Part shown: positions 16,352 through 21,119 of the stretch, piece after piece
Numbering within the stretch: the first letter of the stretch is position 1
How the letters are laid out: each line of letters begins with the position of its first letter
Origin: JACPGQ01 sp039798685
GTDB taxonomy: Bacteria; Patescibacteriota; Microgenomatia; Levybacterales; UBA12049
Direction of reading: 5' to 3'
DNA length: 21,119 nt
Assembly (NCBI GenBank): GCA_039798685.1
Contig: JBDKFM010000016.1
Span: 1-21,119, forward strand
Notes under the pieces: generated by a model
What the model was told of the DNA's origin: nothing
Seen by the model: the letters and a program-made list of their open reading frames with translations, nothing else
Databases searched by the model: none
Translations under genes and position numbers: made by a program

Positions 16352-18668
16352 ATAATATGAGTATGACTATACCTATTATAGTGAGATACATACCAAATAC
16401 AAATGAATCCGGCCAATAATAAAAAACAACATCATGTTCACCTTCTGGCACAAAAACACCAGAAAGCGCATGATTGACCTGTAGCAACTCCTTTTCTTTC
16501 CCGTCTATCAACACCCTCCACCCTGGGTAAAATGTTGAGGAAAGTGCGAGCACAGAACCTCCATCGCTCTTTGTTTTAAAAAGCATCCGATCACTTTCTG
16601 CAAAAAACTGCGTGACTTTTCCTCTCTTCATGCTGAGCGACTGATTAATCTTGCTTTGAAGTATGACCGTCTTTCCGATATCAAAATCCTTATCAAAAAC
16701 TGTATCTGTAAAAGCTTCCGGATCTTTACTTACTACAACTGAAGACACTAACCTCGCTCGTGGAAAGGCGTTTTTATTTTCATAGATACTCCAACCGTCC
16801 TGATGAAATACCCGTTGAAAGGATGTTTCTGGAAATGTCTTCTCAGAGCTCGCATTCTCGTCCCTATCGAGAATGTATTTTACTGAAAGTAGATTGAGGA
16901 CCCGAAGACGTGCATCATTCTGTAGAAACGACCCTTGACCGGAAGACTGTGGAGCAATAACTGCATTTGACCGAGTCGTACTATCGAACGATCTTGGAAA
17001 AGTACCATCTCGTGTCGCGTACAATAATTCTCCATATGCTGCAGGGTAGAGAGGATCATAACCTTCTGCCGAATAAAGAGACTGTTGAGTCTGTACATTT
17101 GACTCCATCACTGCATTACCAAAACTCCAAAATCTGTCACCATTACTGGTGAGTGTGCGTAATTCCTGCGTGATCTTCGTATCTGGATAAACTGTCTGCA
17201 GAGGAACAAAAGGATTAAATTTCTGAAAAAAGAAAAAAGATTCTACAAGTACTATCCCGAGAAACACAACACTACAAGTCCTACTCCATGCACTTTTAAA
17301 GAAACCGATAAGAAAGAGTATGCAAACTCCTGCAAATAATGAGAGGGAAAGAAATATATTTTTCTCCTGATAGAATTCTTTTTGTTGGAACGAGAGCAAT
17401 AACAGACCCAATACAAAGAGCAAAAAAAATAACAACTGCTGGATCTTCGTTTCCCCTCTCAACCATGCCTGAAGACCAAAACCTGCAAGAATACTCAGAC
17501 AGAAACTTGACAAAAAAATCATATTTGAAGGAGAGCTTGTCGAAAACAGAGGAAGCGGAAAGCGATAAAAGATCTCAGAAAAAGGTGTTCTTGTCGTAAA
17601 TAGCAGTACAATAAAAAGAGCCGATGCAAACAACACAACAACTCTATGTTTTTTCCACTGCCAGAATCCAATAAATGAAAAAAGGAGCACTCCAACCCCC
17701 ACACTCATAGCTTTTGTCGGATATGTCTCATTTGCAATAAAATTTCTACTGACTGGATTGCCATATATATCAGGAATCATAATCATGATAAACTGCCACG
17801 GTTGAATGAGTAGCTTCTCAACAAGAAATCCGTATTGTTGAGGAACACGTGCAGAGAGCAGAAGAAGCTCTATACTTGGTACAAGCTGTATACCTGCGAT
17901 TACCGTTGCAAGAAGGATCAGAAACCCTATCTCATATATCTTCTTTTGCGTCACAAAAAATGAAAGTCTTTGTGAAAAAAGAATATAAAAAAGGAGAAAT
18001 AGATATGCAACTACTGCTACCTGAAGATGACCAACGAGGAAAAACAAAGTGACTGACAAACAAAACAATACTATCCTCAAACCGGTCCGTTTTTCTCTGA
18101 GTAATTCATAACAATATAATGCGACCGGAAGCAGTGCGACTCCAAAACCAATTGTATTATATTCCAAAAATACAGTCATAAAAAGTGAATAGCTGTAGGA
18201 GACGCTACTTAAGAGTGAAGGGATTACGCCAAGTCGCAACTTCCTTGCAAAAAGATACATAAACACACTTGCGATGAAACACTGAAGATAGACAGAAAAA
18301 CCCCACGCGGTTGGCATCGAGAAAAGAAAAAATAAGATATTTACTGGGTTAAACACAGATGACTGGATATTTGCGAGTAATGGGCTGCCTGAAAAATTAT
18401 ACGGATTCCAAAGTGGAATTCTACCGGATGAAATTTGTGAAACGACTAATTGCTTCCATGGATACAGTTGCTGAATAGTGTCAAAATACTGTGCCTTATT
18501 CGGAAAACTCCCGGGATTAAAACCGAGAATTGTTTCATATTTCCAAGGAACGTACTCTGCAACGAGGAGATCTCCAGGAAAAGGCACCTTGCCGAAGAAA
18601 AAAAACTGATAGAAAAATATCACTGACACCGTGAGTAGAAACAGAAATGATCGAATCATTTGTGTCAT
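16314..18668 (-). CDS. YfhO-family polytopic membrane protein (GT-C type), copy 3, full length
   Basis: At 784 aa this is the longest and most complete YfhO of the three. Helix 1 (5-24) is followed by GKVPFPGD (D33), FDTIQQLYPWK (62-72; D63), IPLWNPYNFSGSPLLANIQS (84-103) and VFNPVN. Helices follow to about residue 500, including a loop with MIPDIYGNPVSRNF. The outer C-terminal part carries EGYDPLY, AAYGE and NLLSVKYI. The terminal module is intact: YPGW (714-717), I-D-G, VPEGEH, then the final helix (about 754-776) and KRVFHN. The ATG overlaps the upstream stop as ATGA; AGGA lies 10 bp upstream. Family knowledge links YfhO to outer-face glycosylation with an undecaprenyl-phosphate sugar made by a CsbB-type GT2. 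The DPM1-like enzyme of this operon could play that part here (inference). Confidence 0.9.
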   Translation of the reverse strand: MTQMIRSFLFLLTVSVIFFYQFFFFGKVPFPGDLLVAEYVPWKYETILGFNPGSFPNKAQYFDTIQQLYPWKQLVVSQISSGRIPLWNPYNFSGSPLLANIQSSVFNPVNILFFLFSMPTAWGFSVYLQCFIASVFMYLFARKLRLGVIPSLLSSVSYSYSLFMTVFLEYNTIGFGVALLPVALYCYELLREKRTGLRIVLFCLSVTLFFLVGHLQVAVVAYLFLLFYILFSQRLSFFVTQKKIYEIGFLILLATVIAGIQLVPSIELLLLSARVPQQYGFLVEKLLIQPWQFIMIMIPDIYGNPVSRNFIANETYPTKAMSVGVGVLLFSFIGFWQWKKHRVVVLFASALFIVLLFTTRTPFSEIFYRFPLPLFSTSSPSNMIFLSSFCLSILAGFGLQAWLRGETKIQQLLFFLLFVLGLLLLSFQQKEFYQEKNIFLSLSLFAGVCILFLIGFFKSAWSRTCSVVFLGIVLVESFFFFQKFNPFVPLQTVYPDTKITQELRTLTSNGDRFWSFGNAVMESNVQTQQSLYSAEGYDPLYPAAYGELLYATRDGTFPRSFDSTTRSNAVIAPQSSGQGSFLQNDARLRVLNLLSVKYILDRDENASSEKTFPETSFQRVFHQDGWSIYENKNAFPRARLVSSVVVSKDPEAFTDTVFDKDFDIGKTVILQSKINQSLSMKRGKVTQFFAESDRMLFKTKSDGGSVLALSSTFYPGWRVLIDGKEKELLQVNHALSGVFVPEGEHDVVFYYWPDSFVFGMYLTIIGIVILILYAWFVQKRVFHN

Positions 18669-20257
18669 GATATTTTTTTCCTGAGGATTACTGTGAGCGA
18701 AAGAAACAAAACTCCTACGACGGAGATGACATCAGCAGCGAATCTCAATTTACTTTCCTCAAGCTTAATTTCGACCATGTGGTCTCCTTTTGGTACGGGG
18801 AAAGTAATTAAACCTCTATAATGTTCATTCTGAAACTGAATCGGTACTGAGACACCATCTACATAAACCCGCCAACCGGGAAAATACTGTGTATTACTCA
18901 CTAACTTTATGTCAGTTTCTGCACTTACTGAAAACTTCTGAAAATTTGAACGCTTCTGTAATCCCCATACCTCTCCTCTACCCTCAATCACTGAAATTCT
19001 CTCTTTAGGGTATGATTTTGCAGGACCTGCTGACCAAATCACATCGGTCTCACCATAATAAGTTGAATTTAAAGGAAAATTCCAATAATAAGACTCCTTT
19101 ATCTGATCATACCCTTCCTTTGGAAACCAGTATGTCATTGAAGAAAAAATTATCAGAAAAGAGATGAGATAAAAGTACACAGTCTTTCTAATAAACTTCA
19201 CATAGATAAATCCGAGCAGAGAAGTTGCAAACACAACAACTGAAAGAAACCTCCAAGGAAACTGAAACTGTCTGAGAAAAGAAATATTCTCCCAAAACAG
19301 AAGTGAGAGATCACTCATGAAAAAGAAAGACGAGATGATGAGGAGCAAACTGAATTTTTTTAAAAGCATCCAAATACCAAGAAGAAGTGGGGCCACATGA
19401 AATACTCCAAGTTGAAGTGCAATATTATCTATCTGGAGAGACTTTGTATCAAAAAAATTCGGGATAAAAAACTTCCAGAGGGGAGGAAATCTCTCTCTAT
19501 AGAGTTCTTTCATAAACAAATCACCATATGTATATTTATGCTCCATAAGAGCAGGAAGCCAGTAAAAAGCAGAAAGCATAAGACCGAGCGCTAACGAGAA
19601 TAGGGAATATACAAGAATCCGTCTCGTACGTGAAAAAAAGAAAATAAAACACATACTGACACCGAAAAACAATAGACTTATTGAGTTATGTGAGAGAATA
19701 AGAAACGACACAGCGACTGACGAAAGTGCGAGAAATCCTGCATTTTTTGTTTGCGAATACCGTGTAAGAAAATACAACACAAACGGGAGAAATGCATATG
19801 TATAAATCTCTCCAAAACTTGCCCGTATTGTGAGATCAATCAAGTGAAAGGGCGCAAACTGATACAACAATGTGATGAGAAATGCTTTCTTTTGGTCTTT
19901 AAAAAACGCTTGTGCAAAAAGATACATCCCTATTCCGGAGAGCAAAAAGCTGATCAGGAGCGAAAGCTTAAATGACCACACAAGCCCTAGACCTATCAGA
20001 AGAAAGATAGATGAAAAAAGATACGGAACGTGATAGATAAAGATAAATAACGGCATCCCGTATCCATAATTCAGATCCCCTGCCCACCTGACCGGAAATT
20101 GCCCTTCAAGAAGCGCCTTATAAAAGGCTCCAATTCTCGGCAGATGCACAAGTCCATCATGAGTGTGTACAAGGTCAGAAGAAAATAGTGACGCTGAGAG
20201 AGGGAGGATTGAGATAAGACAGATTAGCAGTAATATTTTTTTCATACCGATATTCAT
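18665..20257 (-). CDS. '6-pyruvoyl-tetrahydropterin synthase-related' GT-C-type membrane protein, 530 aa
   Basis: Third member of this family in the window. The first outer loop reads HTHDGLVHLPR (31-41; H33, D34, H38), then GQFPVRWAGDLNYGYGMPLF (52-71), FAPFHLIDL and RASFGE, LILSHNS, and later FLRQFQFPWRFLS. Its large loop carries FFIPNFFDTKSLQIDN, recalling the APDFFGNP loop of the YfhO proteins rather than the W-SSWGYGGS loop of the 566-aa relative. The C-terminal module is YFPGW (458-462), V-D-G, VPKGDH, then a last helix (about 508-525) and RKKIS. The ATG at 20257 overlaps the preceding stop as ATGA; a second in-frame ATG at 20245 (MKKILLL) is a possible alternative. Sugar transfer on the outer face is a family-level inference. 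Confidence 0.84.
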   Translation of the reverse strand: MNIGMKKILLLICLISILPLSASLFSSDLVHTHDGLVHLPRIGAFYKALLEGQFPVRWAGDLNYGYGMPLFIFIYHVPYLFSSIFLLIGLGLVWSFKLSLLISFLLSGIGMYLFAQAFFKDQKKAFLITLLYQFAPFHLIDLTIRASFGEIYTYAFLPFVLYFLTRYSQTKNAGFLALSSVAVSFLILSHNSISLLFFGVSMCFIFFFSRTRRILVYSLFSLALGLMLSAFYWLPALMEHKYTYGDLFMKELYRERFPPLWKFFIPNFFDTKSLQIDNIALQLGVFHVAPLLLGIWMLLKKFSLLLIISSFFFMSDLSLLFWENISFLRQFQFPWRFLSVVVFATSLLGFIYVKFIRKTVYFYLISFLIIFSSMTYWFPKEGYDQIKESYYWNFPLNSTYYGETDVIWSAGPAKSYPKERISVIEGRGEVWGLQKRSNFQKFSVSAETDIKLVSNTQYFPGWRVYVDGVSVPIQFQNEHYRGLITFPVPKGDHMVEIKLEESKLRFAADVISVVGVLFLSLTVILRKKIS

Positions 20258-21119
20258 CGCATCTTTGTCAGAAGAATCGGATACTTCGTACTCATCGGTT
20301 TTTCAATTCTCTTCACGAGCTCGAGATCCTGAAGAGCAGGCGGTATCACCTTTACCTCTTTCAATACGACTATGACTTCTCCATCCTCCCGGGCTTTATA
20401 CATCTCCTCATCTAACTTATCCAATGGCCATTTCGGTAGAATTCTGACATTGCTATCTCCCCAGAACTCTAAATAAAATGCATATGGATATAGCCCAAAT
20501 GTCCCCTGGGTTGAGACCGTCACGTTCTCTGTTGCTGATTGATTTCGTATATATGAAAATACATCGCTTAGCCCATATCCTGAAGGATGTTCTGCAACGA
20601 GTTGATTATAATCTGCTGTGGGCATCGGTGCTTGTATGGGATTTACAAGCAGTAACGTGACGAACCGAAGTGGAAGTATAAGCAACAGTACAAAAATCCC
20701 GCTGACTATCAACTTTCCCATTTTCTTCTCCCAAAGAAGTGAAATCGTATATCCTGCTACTAAAAACGCATATGGAGTCATAAATAGTAAGTAGCGCGGA
20801 AAAATCTGCCTCCCTGCAACTGCAAACGCAATAATTGGTCCGATCCAGAGGAAAAATAACACGATCCCCTCTCTCCTTTTTACTCGGATTGTTACCACAA
20901 AACCTATCAATACAGCACACAGCACCAAGGGTGTGTAATATGCAATTAACCAGGTTGAAAAAACATACGCATTACCTACCACAAGAGCGAAAGGATTTTT
21001 CACTAATTCCTCTATTGGTTGTTGAAATTGCTGATTTTTTATCAGAGAAGCCTGATATGCTCCGGAAACACGCTGCAAATTATTCATTCCTTCAGACAGA
21101 AGTACGACGATTCCAATAC
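20254..21119 (-). CDS. GT39/PMT-like membrane glycosyltransferase, 5' end beyond the right window edge
   Basis: Although an ATG occurs at 21087, the frame stays open to the window edge. The extra codons read IGIVVLLSEG, a hydrophobic segment running into MNNLQRV, so the true start lies outside and the ATG is internal. The visible part is the C-terminal half of a polytopic glycosyltransferase of the GT39/PMT_2 type. It includes helices, the RQIFPRYLLFMTPY motif (typical of these families) and further helices, then a soluble extracytoplasmic tail with EHPSGYGLSDVFSYI and STQGTFGLYPYAF, and a KYPILLTKMR end. The catalytic N-terminal loop cannot be seen. It ends with an ATGA overlap with the next gene. 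It has no YFPGW module, like the 575-aa PMT-like protein. Confidence 0.82.
   Translation of the reverse strand, partial: IGIVVLLSEGMNNLQRVSGAYQASLIKNQQFQQPIEELVKNPFALVVGNAYVFSTWLIAYYTPLVLCAVLIGFVVTIRVKRREGIVLFFLWIGPIIAFAVAGRQIFPRYLLFMTPYAFLVAGYTISLLWEKKMGKLIVSGIFVLLLILPLRFVTLLLVNPIQAPMPTADYNQLVAEHPSGYGLSDVFSYIRNQSATENVTVSTQGTFGLYPYAFYLEFWGDSNVRILPKWPLDKLDEEMYKAREDGEVIVVLKEVKVIPPALQDLELVKRIEKPMSTKYPILLTKMR

Noticed and set aside
1..21119. Recoded UGA (as in Gracilibacteria or Absconditabacteria), CRISPR arrays, tRNA genes, insertion sequences
   Set aside because: TGA ends most genes at tidy ATGA overlaps and family-consistent lengths; no regularly spaced repeats, cloverleaf-like sequence, transposase or terminal inverted repeats were seen by eye.

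Overview
The window reads as one large cell-surface glycan locus from an AT-rich bacterium (roughly 40% G+C by eye). Nearly every gene lies on the minus strand, tightly packed, often with 4-bp ATGA start/stop overlaps. UGA is a normal stop, because it terminates most of these genes at the overlaps. Several features resemble gene sets I associate with Candidate Phyla Radiation / Patescibacteria, most likely a Microgenomates-type lineage: multiple YfhO-type proteins, several membrane proteins of the misnamed '6-pyruvoyl-tetrahydropterin synthase-related' family, a DUF5652 protein, and a small anchored jelly-roll-like protein inside a glycosyltransferase operon. The lineage is an inference; no rRNA or ribosomal protein marker is present.

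Layout, in the direction of transcription (right to left). From the right edge to about 11.4 kb is a block of polytopic GT-C-type membrane proteins: a 5'-truncated GT39/PMT-like gene, a PTPS-related protein, a YfhO, a PMT_2/GT39-like protein and two more PTPS-related proteins. From 11.4 to 5.9 kb lies the cytoplasmic and export part: a DPM1-like polyprenyl-phosphate glycosyltransferase, a Wzx-type flippase, a WaaE-like GT2, a membrane-anchored secreted protein of unknown function, a rhamnosyltransferase-like GT2 and a second WaaE-like GT2. A second YfhO closes this transcription unit at 3.7 kb. At 3.43-3.72 kb the pattern breaks. A small plus-strand DUF5652 gene converges on that YfhO, and a 61-bp divergent intergenic region carries back-to-back promoter-like sequences, each placed 6 bp from its start codon, as expected for leaderless mRNAs. 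The leftward promoter would drive an ALG11-like GT4, a third YfhO and a GT2 cut by the left edge.

Working model (inference). The GT2/GT4 enzymes would build lipid-linked oligosaccharide on the cytoplasmic face, and the 484-aa flippase would export it. The DPM1-like enzyme would supply polyprenyl-phosphate monosaccharide to the GT-C proteins, which would decorate glycan or protein on the outer face. The closest studied parallel is the Bacillus CsbB-GtcA-YfhO system for lipoteichoic acid glycosylation; no GtcA-like small flippase is visible here. Six of the eight GT-C-type proteins, from two different N-terminal families, end in the same kind of extracytoplasmic module ([YF][YF]P-G-W ... D/N-G ... 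VP-x-G). Two of the YfhO copies stop right after it and lack the usual final membrane helix.

No tRNA, rRNA, CRISPR array, insertion sequence or long repeat was found. No stretch longer than 61 bp lacks a gene.
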